From assembly GCA_002342415.1 (NCBI GenBank), contig DDPY01000038.1, forward strand, positions 297-50,409: a DNA stretch of 50,113 bases. The letters are read 5' to 3'. Source of the stretch: Prevotella sp. UBA2456 (lineage in GTDB: Bacteria; Bacteroidota; Bacteroidia; Bacteroidales; Bacteroidaceae). The notes under the pieces are model-generated. The model saw nothing but the letters and a program-made list of their open reading frames with translations. It was not told the origin of the DNA and made no database searches. A program made the position numbers and the translations under genes. Shown here in pieces: positions 32,799-42,431 of the stretch (position 1 is the first letter of the stretch; the number at the start of each line of letters is the position of its first letter).

Positions 32799-33275
32799 CT
32801 ATTTCTCTATCAAGGCTACTGCATAGGCAGAGATGCCCTCCTGTCGGCCTGTAAAGCCCAACTTCTCCGTTGTCGTGGCCTTGATGGAGATGGCATCCAC
32901 ATCACATCCTATGACCTGGGCCATTGTCTGCTGCATCTTTGGAATATGCGGATTCATCTTAGGGCGCTCGGCACAGATGGTCGCATCGATATTGACCAGT
33001 CGATAGCCCTTGGTGGCTATCAGCTCTATCGTCTTCTTCAGGATAATCTTGCTGTCCATACCATCCGTCTCAGCAGCCGTATCGGGAAAGTGGTAACCGA
33101 TATCGCGCATATTGGCTGCCCCTAAGATGGCATCGCAGATGGCATGTATCAGCACATCTGCATCACTATGACCCAACAAGCCCAACTCATGCTCTAACTT
33201 GATACCACCCATCCACAGTTCCCTGCCAGGAACCAGCTGGTGGACATCATATCCCATTCCTACTCTAATCATCAT
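32799..33275 (-). CDS. ispF: 2-C-methyl-D-erythritol 2,4-cyclodiphosphate synthase
   Basis: IspF makes the cyclic diphosphate intermediate of the MEP isoprenoid pathway. The 158-residue protein has MIRVGMGYDVHQL (metal Asp/His), LLGHSDADVLIHAICDA and FPDT (all typical), plus the C-terminal KATTTEKLGFTGR. The start may be 33275 or 33272. It follows porV by 1 bp, so it ends the porU-porV transcript. The later pathway gene ispG is also in this window, 9 kb away. Confidence 0.96.
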   Translation of the reverse strand: MMIRVGMGYDVHQLVPGRELWMGGIKLEHELGLLGHSDADVLIHAICDAILGAANMRDIGYHFPDTAAETDGMDSKIILKKTIELIATKGYRLVNIDATICAERPKMNPHIPKMQQTMAQVIGCDVDAISIKATTTEKLGFTGRQEGISAYAVALIEK

Positions 33276-33276
33276 C

Positions 33277-34452
33277 TTATTTCTTAAACAAATCCTTTAT
33301 ACCATCCATATCGAAGGCAAGCGTGAAGCGCAAAGTCTGATCCAGCGGGTTACTCTTGGCGGTAGAGATGACATAACCGACATCGAGCGAGAAGACGCTC
33401 ATGCGGAAGCCGCCACCCACGGTGAAATACTTACGATTGCCCTTATTCTCACTCTCATGGTGATAACCGGCACGCAGCGAGAACTGGTCATGATAGATAT
33501 ACTCGGCACCTACGCTCCATTGTATCTCCTGCAATTCCTCCTTGAAGCCTCCGGGAGCATCATGGAAGCTCTTGAAGATACCGGCGATGGAGCTGATATC
33601 ATTATACTCAGAGATGACACGCTGCTCATAGTCCACCTTCGATTCTCCTTCGTTCTGTTTAGGAATGGTGGGCACCAGCAGTTTGTTGGCATCGGCAGCA
33701 ATGGTGAAGCGGTTATACTCATCGACAGGCACCATCAGCGAGGCACCGATACGCAGGTTGGCAGGCAGGAAATTGCTACGGTCATCACCAAAATAGGTAA
33801 TCTTCGAACCCACATTAGAGATGTTCAAACCTAAGCCCAACTGGCACTCGCGCTGGCCAATATTGATATAGTTGTTATAGTAGCAAGCAATATCAGCGGC
33901 AAAGGCCGAGGCTGGCGATGCATTCTCGGTATAGTCATAGCGAAGGTCGCTATAGAGCCAGCGAATAACTGCCGCAATAGAGAACTTCTCACTCAGCATC
34001 AGCGAAGCACCGACATCGAGTGACATCTCATAGGGTTTCACTGTCATCGCGTTCTCCTCGAAAGAGGTCATCACCTCACCCAGCGAGAAGTAACGCAGCG
34101 AACCGCTGACCGCAGCATAGTCACCAATGCGATAGTAGCCTGCCACATAGGCCAGGTCGATATCGTTCACCAGCTTGCGCAACCAAGGAGTATAGTTCAG
34201 TGCGATTCCTGCGCGGCTGATGCAGAACGGATACTTTGCCGGATTCCAATACTGCGAGTTCACATCCGGATCAGTAGCCGCACCCACATCACCCATACCG
34301 GCGGCACGGGCATCAGGGGCAATGGTCTGCGAGATGACTGCATGTTCAATAGGGTTGAACTGGCTCTTGGTATCCTGGGCAGAGGCTGCCTGACAAAAAA
34401 GCAGTCCCACTGCTAAGAGCACTATGTTTAGTCTTGTCTTCATATTCATCAT
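33277..34452 (-). CDS. porV: type IX secretion system outer-membrane protein PorV (LptO)
   Basis: PorV is a FadL-like 14-strand barrel that carries T9SS cargo from the translocon to the PorU sortase. The protein (about 391 residues) has a signal peptide (MKTRLNIVLLAVGLLFCQAASAQ) and the family hallmark APDARAAGMGDVGAATDP followed by YWNPAKYPF. It directly follows porU (stop and start 3 bp apart). Start codons at 34452, 34449 or 34443 are possible; a GTG at 34455 is less likely. Confidence 0.93.
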   Translation of the reverse strand: MMNMKTRLNIVLLAVGLLFCQAASAQDTKSQFNPIEHAVISQTIAPDARAAGMGDVGAATDPDVNSQYWNPAKYPFCISRAGIALNYTPWLRKLVNDIDLAYVAGYYRIGDYAAVSGSLRYFSLGEVMTSFEENAMTVKPYEMSLDVGASLMLSEKFSIAAVIRWLYSDLRYDYTENASPASAFAADIACYYNNYINIGQRECQLGLGLNISNVGSKITYFGDDRSNFLPANLRIGASLMVPVDEYNRFTIAADANKLLVPTIPKQNEGESKVDYEQRVISEYNDISSIAGIFKSFHDAPGGFKEELQEIQWSVGAEYIYHDQFSLRAGYHHESENKGNRKYFTVGGGFRMSVFSLDVGYVISTAKSNPLDQTLRFTLAFDMDGIKDLFKK

Positions 34453-34455
34453 CAC

Positions 34456-37400
34456 TTACTTATATGTTAGTATTATCAGTTTCTTAGCCTTCGAGGCATA
34501 GGTGCTGCCATCGCTGCTGATACGCAGACGGTAGAGGTAGACCCCGGTTTGCAGATGCCTTCCTCCGTCAACGGTAAGGTCCCAGTCTATCGTATATACA
34601 TTATCCGTCGAGACTCCACCCTCGGCATACGACCAGAGATGGCGACCCGAGATATCGAACACATCGAGTACGACATCCATATTGCTGCCGGTCCTGTCGT
34701 GCAGGATGCGGAACGAGGTGGTAGTGGTGGCAGGATTCTGCGTACATTCTATATCAAAGAACCGAGGCTCCAGCCCTTTCACGACATTGAAGGTCAGCTC
34801 TGCCGTCGACGAGTTGTTAAGGATGTCCCAGGCACGGAACAGTAGCTTGTGCTCACCATAGGACAACTGCGGAATGCTGAAGCCGACACTGCCGCTGGTA
34901 TAACTGCCGAAATCATACTTGAAATAGTCGTTCAGCGAGTAGGTCTTCGCCATCTCTCCGTCTATAATCAGCTGCAAGTCGTGGCCGATACCATTGCCGG
35001 AAGCATTGATGCCATCCTCGTCATTGAGCTGAGCTACGAAATAAGGCGTTGGGTTGACATTGCCGCCGTTTACAAAGGATGAACTGTTCAGATAGCAGTA
35101 GATGCTTGGCCCCGTCTCGTTCTGGCTTTGGACTTCCGAGTTTCCCATCACGATCTGCTTGCAGATACCACTGCCCTCTGCCGTCTTATCTTCGTTGACA
35201 GCATAGAGACTGATCAGGCCTGACAGATTCGAGTAGCTGATATCCTTAGGTACTGCAAATGTAAACGAGAACCGCCCTTGCTTCACCTGGTCACTGCCAT
35301 TGAAGATCACATTGGGACGGTCATAATATTCAAAAGGTTCGCTGGCTTCCGACGGGTCATTCAACTTACAGACTACCAGCTCACGAGCATCCCGGACCGT
35401 TGCGGTCAGTGTTCCGTCGAAGTCTGAGTCTTGTTCCCCCTCCTTGTTCTGTATATGTCCGCTGACGGTCACCTTCGACCCTGCACCCAGTGTAAAGGTG
35501 CGGTCAGACGACAGGGGAATATTGTTTATAGAATCTACTACTATATCCTGTGTGGGAGCAGACAGCCGTAAGGCAGGGTCACCCAGCAGCGTGTACTGTA
35601 ACTTATTCTGAGTACGGTCTGAGCCAGCTTCTATCAGTGCATTCTTTGCCAGACGGACAGCCTCGCCTATCGGCAGCATTTTGCCTTGTTCATCACGACT
35701 CAGCACATAACGGGTAAAAGCCAGGTTCATCTGGCGGTTGAACGACTGGTAGACCGTTCGGGTAGTACCGAAGAAAGCAATGGAACCGCCTTTCTTGTTA
35801 AACATCGCCGTCTCACCAATATTCTCCTCTTGTCCGTCAAAGGGCATGATATCGCAGGATGCCGTTACCCACAAAGGCAGCTTCGCAGAGACATTCTTGA
35901 AATCAGCCAGCTTTAAGACATACTCATGCGAGATGGCATCCGCACGGCCATGACCGGAATAGTTCATTATCAGTGCTCCCTGCTGCATCTGTTGTCTGAT
36001 AAGCCGCGTCACGTCGGGATAACTGTTGCCTGTCGAGGAGGTCTCGCGGGTATAGGCATCCCACATGACGCGCTTCACCTGATAGGTAGGATAGAGCGTC
36101 TCTACCAGCTCAGCCACACTGTTGGCATCGTTCATGTGGGCATTCTGGTTACCATCGTCGCCCATAAAGCAGACCAGACTCTGCCATGCTCCGGCATGAT
36201 GGTTGCCTAAGTAGCTCTCTATCTTGTCCACCACTATTGCAGCCTCATCAGCCGTACGGGCCGAGATACGCCCTACGGCAACATCGGCCTTGGCTATCAG
36301 CATATTCCCACCCTCGTTGTCATCGAGCAGACAGAAATAGTCATCACTGACATAGCAATCAGTAGCACTATATGAGTTCTCGCTCTCATAGCAGAGCAGG
36401 AAATCATCGGGCGAGTAGCCTGTCCACGAACTGCTCAACATACGGTTGTCCCATGCTCCGTCACCCATCAACAATAGGTAGCGGGGCATATCGGCATCGG
36501 TTTCGGCCTTGTCATAGAGCATTTTCATATAGCGCCGATAGGCATTGGCATCTGGTGTGCCGCTGGAGAACTCGTTGAACAGTTCATCTGCCGGCACAAT
36601 AGCCACCCGCAGGTTGTCATAAAGCTCATGCAGTGTTTTCAGTCGCTCGGCCTGTACCCTGAGCTGTTGGGCAGTAGGGATAATGATGATCATGTCTGCC
36701 ACTCCGTCAGCATGATGATCCTGGTTGGTGATGTTGTACACATACTCTGGCACAGGGAAGGTCGTTGCACTCAAAGTGGGAGCATCTGCCGGCATATCTG
36801 AATGGATGGACAGATAGTCCAGTCGGACTGTGCCGGAACCAGACTGCACATTTAATGTAATCTGGTTACTCGGTTGCAGGCAGCTGATACCGCTGAAGGT
36901 CTGCTGTGCAGTTCGCATGCTCTCATAGTTGCCATTCGAAGGAATAGTGATTGTCCCTAATTCCACCTCGTTGATGCTGACAGCAACCTTCGCTCCCGCT
37001 GCTGCCGAAAGGGCCACTGTCAGGGTGCCCGTGCTGGCTGTTCCTGCAGCTGCCAGGGTATAAGTCTTGCTGCCCGTCTTTAGTTCAGTAGCATCGTAGA
37101 GGTTTCGCCCTCCATGATACCAGGCATAGTTATCCACCTCATAGAGGGTGTTATAGTCGTCTGCCGACGGGTAAAAGCTATTCACGAAGTCTGACTCGGC
37201 TATGGTATAAGCCTCCTCATCATTCTCCGTCAGGAAATAGTATCCATAGCTGGAATAAGGATTGCGTATGCGCTGATTGCGTTCATCCCATGTCACTGGA
37301 CCGATGCCGTAAAACAACCGCCGTCCATTCACCGTACAGGTGGCCACTTCCTGCAAATCATCTGTCTCTTCCAGATAGTCGGCCGTCAGCAGTTCCGGTT

Positions 37401-37986
37401 GCAGGGCTCCTCCATAGCCATAGATTTTTACTTTATCGGGATTGTCAAAGCCCGCTTGCCTGACAAGCTCACTGGTCAACTCATAAACACCTGTTGCAGG
37501 AATACGTATCTTCGCCCATTTCCCTGAGGCCAGAACAGAGTGTTCTGCATATCGCTGTCCGTCCGCATCGGCTCTCCTCGACCTGTTTCCCGACTTGGCC
37601 GTTGCGGTCACCTTCAGCATAAAGCTTACCAGCTTTTTATACTCTCCGTTGCGATATACCAAAGGAACGAACGACACAACTAATTCTCCCTGCTTGCGGG
37701 CTACTCCGATAGCTTTCCTTATCTCGGGCATCTCAGGCAAGGAGGCGTCTGTGATAGCATGATAACGCTGCACATCGGCCTCGCTCATGGTAACAAACTC
37801 CGGATACTCTATAGTAACGGAATAGGTGGAATCAGCATAACATGCACCAATATACTGCTTGTAGGTAAAGACCGGCAACAACGAGTCAATCCTGACCTCT
37901 TGGGCGGTCAGGTTGAAAAACTTCTGTGCACTCGTCGTCAGACATATCAGCAGTAGTCCTAATCCTATTATATATCTCCTAATCAC
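34456..37986 (-). CDS. porU: type IX secretion system sortase PorU (C25 gingipain-like peptidase)
   Basis: PorU removes the C-terminal signal of T9SS cargo and attaches the protein to lipopolysaccharide on the cell surface. The 1176-residue protein has a signal peptide (MIRRYIIGLGLLLICLTTSAQ), an N-terminal beta region, and the C25 core with catalytic His in MNYSGHGRADA (near 677) and Cys in VTASCDIMPFD (near 710), followed by GSIAFFGTTRTVY. The C terminus (FDISGRHLWSYAEGG ... GVYLYRLRISSDG) has its own CTD-like fold. It is next to porV, as in other Bacteroidota, and overlaps the FAH-family gene by 4 bp. Confidence 0.95.
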   Translation of the reverse strand: MIRRYIIGLGLLLICLTTSAQKFFNLTAQEVRIDSLLPVFTYKQYIGACYADSTYSVTIEYPEFVTMSEADVQRYHAITDASLPEMPEIRKAIGVARKQGELVVSFVPLVYRNGEYKKLVSFMLKVTATAKSGNRSRRADADGQRYAEHSVLASGKWAKIRIPATGVYELTSELVRQAGFDNPDKVKIYGYGGALQPELLTADYLEETDDLQEVATCTVNGRRLFYGIGPVTWDERNQRIRNPYSSYGYYFLTENDEEAYTIAESDFVNSFYPSADDYNTLYEVDNYAWYHGGRNLYDATELKTGSKTYTLAAAGTASTGTLTVALSAAAGAKVAVSINEVELGTITIPSNGNYESMRTAQQTFSGISCLQPSNQITLNVQSGSGTVRLDYLSIHSDMPADAPTLSATTFPVPEYVYNITNQDHHADGVADMIIIIPTAQQLRVQAERLKTLHELYDNLRVAIVPADELFNEFSSGTPDANAYRRYMKMLYDKAETDADMPRYLLLMGDGAWDNRMLSSSWTGYSPDDFLLCYESENSYSATDCYVSDDYFCLLDDNEGGNMLIAKADVAVGRISARTADEAAIVVDKIESYLGNHHAGAWQSLVCFMGDDGNQNAHMNDANSVAELVETLYPTYQVKRVMWDAYTRETSSTGNSYPDVTRLIRQQMQQGALIMNYSGHGRADAISHEYVLKLADFKNVSAKLPLWVTASCDIMPFDGQEENIGETAMFNKKGGSIAFFGTTRTVYQSFNRQMNLAFTRYVLSRDEQGKMLPIGEAVRLAKNALIEAGSDRTQNKLQYTLLGDPALRLSAPTQDIVVDSINNIPLSSDRTFTLGAGSKVTVSGHIQNKEGEQDSDFDGTLTATVRDARELVVCKLNDPSEASEPFEYYDRPNVIFNGSDQVKQGRFSFTFAVPKDISYSNLSGLISLYAVNEDKTAEGSGICKQIVMGNSEVQSQNETGPSIYCYLNSSSFVNGGNVNPTPYFVAQLNDEDGINASGNGIGHDLQLIIDGEMAKTYSLNDYFKYDFGSYTSGSVGFSIPQLSYGEHKLLFRAWDILNNSSTAELTFNVVKGLEPRFFDIECTQNPATTTTSFRILHDRTGSNMDVVLDVFDISGRHLWSYAEGGVSTDNVYTIDWDLTVDGGRHLQTGVYLYRLRISSDGSTYASKAKKLIILTYK

Positions 37987-38600
37987 TTACAATTGAATTC
38001 CAACACTTTTCGCTCTTCGAGCCACCCTTCCAGATGGTCATCGATATGCACGGGACCCACGCCTACCGGAGTTCCCGTATAGAGCAGATCGCCTGTCTTC
38101 AGGGTAAAGAACTGCGAGATGTAGGCTATCAGCTCATCCACCTTATAGAGCATATCGCTCGTACAGCCCTCCTGCACCGTCTTCCCGTTAATGTCGAGAT
38201 GGAAGTGGAGTGCCTGAACATCCAGGAATTTCTCCTTCGCCACCCATTCACCAATCACTGCCGAACCGTCGAAACCCTTGCAGATCTCCCAGGGATGCCC
38301 ATTCTTCCGGGCTTCTCGCTGCCAGTCGCGGGCCGTGAAGTCGATACCCACCGTCACTGCATCATAATAGCGGTGAGCAAAGCGCTCGGGAATACTCTTA
38401 CCTAAACGACAGATGCGTACCACCAGTTCGGTCTCGTAGTCTACCTGCTCCGACCAGTCGGGAATGAAGAAGGGCTTATGATCCTTCAACAATGCCGAGT
38501 CTGCCTTGGTGAAAATAACAGGCCGCTCTGGTTTATATAACGCACCATCCAGCTCTTTATTGTGCTGGATATAATTCATTCCTACAGCAAATATCTTCAT
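37983..38600 (-). CDS. fumarylacetoacetate hydrolase (FAH) family protein
   Basis: This 205-residue protein has the FAH core: NYIQHNKEL near the start, KADSALL, the metal-binding VDYETELVVRI (Glu pair), GIDFTARDWQ, and LLYTGTPVGVGPV at the end. Family members are hydrolases, isomerases or oxaloacetate decarboxylases; many bacterial ones act on acylpyruvates or oxaloacetate. First gene of the FAH-porU-porV-ispF unit. A -7 box (TAATTTTG) lies at 38627-38620. Confidence 0.9.
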   Translation of the reverse strand: MKIFAVGMNYIQHNKELDGALYKPERPVIFTKADSALLKDHKPFFIPDWSEQVDYETELVVRICRLGKSIPERFAHRYYDAVTVGIDFTARDWQREARKNGHPWEICKGFDGSAVIGEWVAKEKFLDVQALHFHLDINGKTVQEGCTSDMLYKVDELIAYISQFFTLKTGDLLYTGTPVGVGPVHIDDHLEGWLEERKVLEFNCK

Positions 38601-38638
38601 AGTTTCATCTATTTTGCTGCAAAATTACAAAAAATCTC

Positions 38639-38666
38639 CAAACTCTAAACTCTAAACTCTAAACTT
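38639..38666. repeat. AAACTCT word repeat between divergent FAH and secreted-protein genes
   Basis: Three head-to-tail copies of AAACTCT plus a partial copy lie between the two divergent -7 boxes and occupy the -33 region of both. Confidence 0.8.
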
Positions 38667-38671
38667 TTTCG

Positions 38672-38679
38672 TACCTTTG
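38672..38679 (+). promoter_or_regulatory. -7 box of the secreted-protein/rpoN operon
   Basis: TACCTTTG, 7 nt before the ATG at 38687. The -33 region is occupied by the AAACTCT repeat. Confidence 0.55.
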
Positions 38680-38686
38680 CAGCGCA

Positions 38687-39667
38687 ATGAAGAAGATTAC
38701 AACCATCTTGCTGTTGTTTGTTGCATTGTGCGTTAGGGCACAGATGCCCACAGACCCTCGCAGTGCCCACCTGATGGGTATCCCGATGGAAGGTCCGTTA
38801 GATAGTGTGCGTCTGTCGCTCAAGGCTCATGAGTTTGCCGAGTGGGGACAGTCCGATGATGGCGAGGACTACTACTTCCGGGGCAACTTCTATGGCTTCC
38901 GTGCCAAGGTGATAGTCAGCACGGCTGTCGAGACTAAGTTTGTCAACTCGGTCTATGTCACCATCGGCCCCTACAGCACACAGAAGATGCTTGAGAAGAA
39001 CCTGCAGTATTTCCTCTATAAGATGCAGAAGGACTACGGTCCCTTCAACCAACGCAACGGAAGCTGGTTTTATATGGACGACTTCAGCAGTGTCAAACTA
39101 TCTGTCAACGACAATGAGAACGGCTCACGCGAGATCGGCATACTCATCCTGCCTACGGCTCCTTACTATAAGGATGCACTGAGCATGGGGCTTCGAAACA
39201 ATGTGCAGGAGGTGGTTACCGAGAATGCTGTCTCCGAGGATCAGTTTATGCATTTCAACGGACACGGACAGATTGAGAACACCGACCTGATAGAGCGCGA
39301 ATACAACCGCTATGGTTACCTGCTGCGTGCCAAGATGAAGGAGAAAGACGGCTTTAGCACCATTGAGTACACTTATGATGACACCTTTCGGCTCACCCAA
39401 CGCGAGCTGGTCAATGAGGCGGCAGGCATCACCTATATCAACAACTATACATACAACGAGCAAGACGAGATACTGACCCAGCAGCAAAAGGTCTTTGACA
39501 AGAACAAGGAGTGCATCATGACCATCAACATGCGCAACAGCTACATGACCCGCGATGACAACGGCAACTGGACCAGCAACTCGCTCAACCTCACCTACTG
39601 GGAGAAAGGCAACAAGACACAGCAGGTCACCGTTTTGCAAAAACGCACCCTCACCTATTGGGAATAG
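38687..39667 (+). CDS. hypothetical secreted protein with YD-like C-terminal repeats
   Basis: This 326-residue protein has a signal peptide (MKKITTILLLFVALCVRAQ). The first half has strand-rich segments (YYFRGNFYGFRAKVIV, SVYVTIGPYS). The second half (about 200-320) has Tyr-Asp patterns such as REYNRYGYLLRAK, YTYDDTFRLTQREL and YTYNEQDEILTQQ, resembling YD/RHS-like repeats. Function unknown; probably periplasmic or outer-membrane-associated. It is first in a run with rpoN, a PAP2-like gene, purE and ispG. Confidence 0.75.
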   Translation: MKKITTILLLFVALCVRAQMPTDPRSAHLMGIPMEGPLDSVRLSLKAHEFAEWGQSDDGEDYYFRGNFYGFRAKVIVSTAVETKFVNSVYVTIGPYSTQKMLEKNLQYFLYKMQKDYGPFNQRNGSWFYMDDFSSVKLSVNDNENGSREIGILILPTAPYYKDALSMGLRNNVQEVVTENAVSEDQFMHFNGHGQIENTDLIEREYNRYGYLLRAKMKEKDGFSTIEYTYDDTFRLTQRELVNEAAGITYINNYTYNEQDEILTQQQKVFDKNKECIMTINMRNSYMTRDDNGNWTSNSLNLTYWEKGNKTQQVTVLQKRTLTYWE

Positions 39668-39676
39668 AAGATTACT

Positions 39677-41173
39677 ATGGCACAGGAACAGATACAAGAG
39701 CAGAGACTCACCCAACAGCAGAAGCTGGCACAAAGCATTACCCAGCAACAACTGCTTCAGGCACAGCTTACGGAGCTGCCCATCACTCAGCTCTTGGAAC
39801 GAATCAATACAGAGATGAACGACAATCCTGCCCTCGAAATCTCTGCCGATGACCCGTTGGAACTACAAGACCCACTATACCAGCAAGACGCAACACCTTC
39901 ACAGGAGTCCGACACCTACGAACAGGAAGAGCGCCAATCGGCATTGGACGAGGCGCTGCAGTCTATCGGACGCGATGACGAGGAGCTGCCCGTATATTAC
40001 AGAGGAGCAGAAAACGGTGAGAACCACGAGGAAATGGTCTACGGACAGATGGATTCGTTCATAGACCTTCTGAACGAGCAGATGAATATGACCGACCTGA
40101 CAGAACAGGAACGCGACATCATGGAATACCTCATTGGTTCACTGGATGATGACGGTCTGCTGCGCAAGTCGCTCGACAGTATCTGCGACGAACTGGCCAT
40201 CTATCACCGCATGGATGTCACAGAAAAACAGATAGAGCAGGTACTCCACAAACTTCAAGAGTTCGATCCGGCAGGCATCGGGGCGCGTACACTGCAAGAG
40301 TGTCTCTTGCTACAAGTAAAACGCCGCGAACCCTCACGGCTGAAGGAACTCATGGAGCACACCCTGCAGCACTATTTCGAACTGTTCACCAAGAAGCATT
40401 GGGACAAGCTGCGCCAAGCCCTCAAGCTCAGCGATTTACAAATAAGCACGCTGATTGCCGAACTACGGAAACTGAACCCTAAGCCCGGTGCCGCTATCAG
40501 CGAGACCGTAGGGCGCTCCCTGCAGCAGATTACACCCGACTTCATTGTCGACACTCACGACGATGGCACGGTTACGTTCACACTCAATAATGGCGACATT
40601 CCCGAACTGCACGTCTCCCAGTCGTTTGCCGATGCCATGAAAGAATATCAGAGCGACAAGGAGCACATGACCCGACAGAAAAAGGAGGCACTGCTCTATA
40701 CCAAGAAGAAGATGGATGCTGCCCAAGGGTTCATCGAAGCCATCCGGGTGCGCCATCATACACTGACCGTTACCATGCGAGCCATCATCCAGTGGCAACA
40801 CCGCTTTTTCGAAGATGGTGACGAGGCCTCACTGCGACCCATGATACTCAAAGACATTGCAGAGAAGACCGGACTGGATCTGAGCACCATTTCGCGAGTG
40901 TCCAATTCCAAATATGCACTTACCCGCTGGGGGACTTTTCCGCTGCGTTACTTCTTCAGTGACGGCTATGTCACGGCCGACGGTGAGGAACTGTCCACTC
41001 ACAAAATCAAGGCCGCCCTACGCGAGCTCATTGAGACAGAAGACAAGCGCAAACCGCTCAGTGACGATGCCCTGCAAAAGCTGTTAGAAGAAAAAGGCTA
41101 TCCCATAGCCCGCCGAACGGTAGCAAAATACCGTGAACAGATGGGGCTGCCCATAGCAAGACTAAGAAAATGA
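39677..41173 (+). CDS. rpoN: RNA polymerase sigma-54 factor
   Basis: This 498-residue protein has region I rich in Gln (LTQQQKLAQSITQQQLLQAQ), an acidic region II (about 65-125), the core-binding domain, the HTH (KTGLDLSTISRVSNSKYALTRWG, about 400) and the RpoN box ARRTVAKYRE near the C terminus. It directs transcription from -24/-12 promoters with AAA+ activators, none of which is encoded in this window. It starts 9 bp after the secreted-protein gene. Confidence 0.95.
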   Translation: MAQEQIQEQRLTQQQKLAQSITQQQLLQAQLTELPITQLLERINTEMNDNPALEISADDPLELQDPLYQQDATPSQESDTYEQEERQSALDEALQSIGRDDEELPVYYRGAENGENHEEMVYGQMDSFIDLLNEQMNMTDLTEQERDIMEYLIGSLDDDGLLRKSLDSICDELAIYHRMDVTEKQIEQVLHKLQEFDPAGIGARTLQECLLLQVKRREPSRLKELMEHTLQHYFELFTKKHWDKLRQALKLSDLQISTLIAELRKLNPKPGAAISETVGRSLQQITPDFIVDTHDDGTVTFTLNNGDIPELHVSQSFADAMKEYQSDKEHMTRQKKEALLYTKKKMDAAQGFIEAIRVRHHTLTVTMRAIIQWQHRFFEDGDEASLRPMILKDIAEKTGLDLSTISRVSNSKYALTRWGTFPLRYFFSDGYVTADGEELSTHKIKAALRELIETEDKRKPLSDDALQKLLEEKGYPIARRTVAKYREQMGLPIARLRK

Positions 41174-41192
41174 TGAAGGAGAGAGCTATACA

Positions 41193-41813
41193 ATGAAAAG
41201 ACAAAAGGAAATCATCCTCGCGGCACGCATCATCAGTATGCTGTTTACGCCGTTCTACCTGCCCATTGTAGGACTGGCCACACTCTTTACATTCAGCTAT
41301 CTGAGCATGTTCCCCTGGCCCTACAAGATACAAGTGTTGCTATTGGCATACCTGTTTACCATTCTCTTACCCACGCTGCTCATTCATTTCTACCGCCGCT
41401 ATCAGGGATGGAGCCTGATAGAATTAGGTCATCGCGAACGACGCATGGTGCCCTACATTATCTCTATCGTCTGCTACTTTACCTGTGTCTACGTGATGGA
41501 GCAGCTCCACATGCCTCATTTCATGAGCAGCATCATCGTGGCAGCCCTGCTGGTGCAGATTGTCTGTGCGCTCATCAATATATGGTGGAAGATATCTACG
41601 CACACAGCGGCTATCGGAGGTGTGGGAGGAGCATTGTTCTCCTTCGCCTACTATCTGGGATTCAACCCTGTATGGTGGCTCTGTATAGTCATTTTGGTGG
41701 CAGGCGTATTAGGCAGTTGTCGCATGATTCTCCGCCAACACAGTCTGGCACAGGTAGTGGTAGGATTCTGGGTAGGGTTCATCTGCGCAGCCATAGCCAT
41801 CCTGTTCCTGTGA
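41193..41813 (+). CDS. membrane protein with PAP2-like fold
   Basis: This 206-residue protein has about six transmembrane helices. Motifs correspond to the PAP2 phosphatase set but are changed: KISTHTAAIGG in place of PSGH, and GSCRMILRQHSLAQVVVG in place of SRxxxxxHxxxD. The last His is present, and the acidic residue after it is Gln. It is therefore a PAP2-like lipid phosphatase, or an inactive relative. It lies between rpoN and purE in one operon. Confidence 0.72.
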   Translation: MKRQKEIILAARIISMLFTPFYLPIVGLATLFTFSYLSMFPWPYKIQVLLLAYLFTILLPTLLIHFYRRYQGWSLIELGHRERRMVPYIISIVCYFTCVYVMEQLHMPHFMSSIIVAALLVQIVCALINIWWKISTHTAAIGGVGGALFSFAYYLGFNPVWWLCIVILVAGVLGSCRMILRQHSLAQVVVGFWVGFICAAIAILFL

Positions 41814-41818
41814 CAAGA

Positions 41819-41870
41819 CATCGGAATATCGAAACATCGAAATGTCGAGATATCGAAACATCGAAATATT
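41819..41870. repeat. AACATCG/ATATCG word repeat before purE
   Basis: Words such as GAATATCGAAACATCG recur five or six times in the spacer. They are related to the words at 6786-6820. Confidence 0.8.
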
Positions 41871-41895
41871 AAACTTTAAAAGAATAAAAAACAAT

Positions 41896-42402
41896 ATGAA
41901 ACCACTTGTAAGCATCATCATGGGCAGCACATCTGACCTGCCCGTTATGGAGAAAGCCTGCCAATTGCTCAACGAGATGCAGGTACCCTTCGAAGTCAAT
42001 GCCCTCTCTGCCCATCGCACACCTGAGGCTGTCGAGCAGTTTGCACGCGGTGCCAAGGAGCGCGGACTGAAAGTCATCATTGCGGCTGCCGGTATGGCAG
42101 CAGCCCTGCCCGGTGTCATTGCTGCCTCCACTACCCTGCCCGTCATCGGTGTGCCCATCAAGGGTATGCTCGACGGTCTGGATGCTATGCTGAGCATCAT
42201 CCAGATGCCCCCAGGCATCCCCGTAGCCACCGTAGGAGTGAATGGGGCACAGAATGCTGCCATCCTCGCTGTCGAGATGCTGGCACTCACCGACGAGGCG
42301 ATAGCCCAGCGCCTCGCTGACTATAAGCAGGGCCTAAAAGCCAAGATAGAAAAGGCCAACAAAGACCTCGCAGAGGTCAAGTACGACTTCAAGACCAACT
42401 AA
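41896..42402 (+). CDS. purE: N5-carboxyaminoimidazole ribonucleotide mutase
   Basis: PurE acts in purine synthesis, moving the carboxyl group of N5-CAIR to give CAIR. The 168-residue protein begins MKPLVSIIMGSTSDLPVMEKA and has SAHRTPE, AAAGMAAALPGVIAA and GIPVATVGVNGAQNAAILA. The ATG at 41896 is chosen because the longer frame runs through the word repeat. It lies between a PAP2-like gene and ispG. Confidence 0.96.
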   Translation: MKPLVSIIMGSTSDLPVMEKACQLLNEMQVPFEVNALSAHRTPEAVEQFARGAKERGLKVIIAAAGMAAALPGVIAASTTLPVIGVPIKGMLDGLDAMLSIIQMPPGIPVATVGVNGAQNAAILAVEMLALTDEAIAQRLADYKQGLKAKIEKANKDLAEVKYDFKTN

Positions 42403-42431
42403 CCCACTCCCCCACCTCACCCACAACACTC

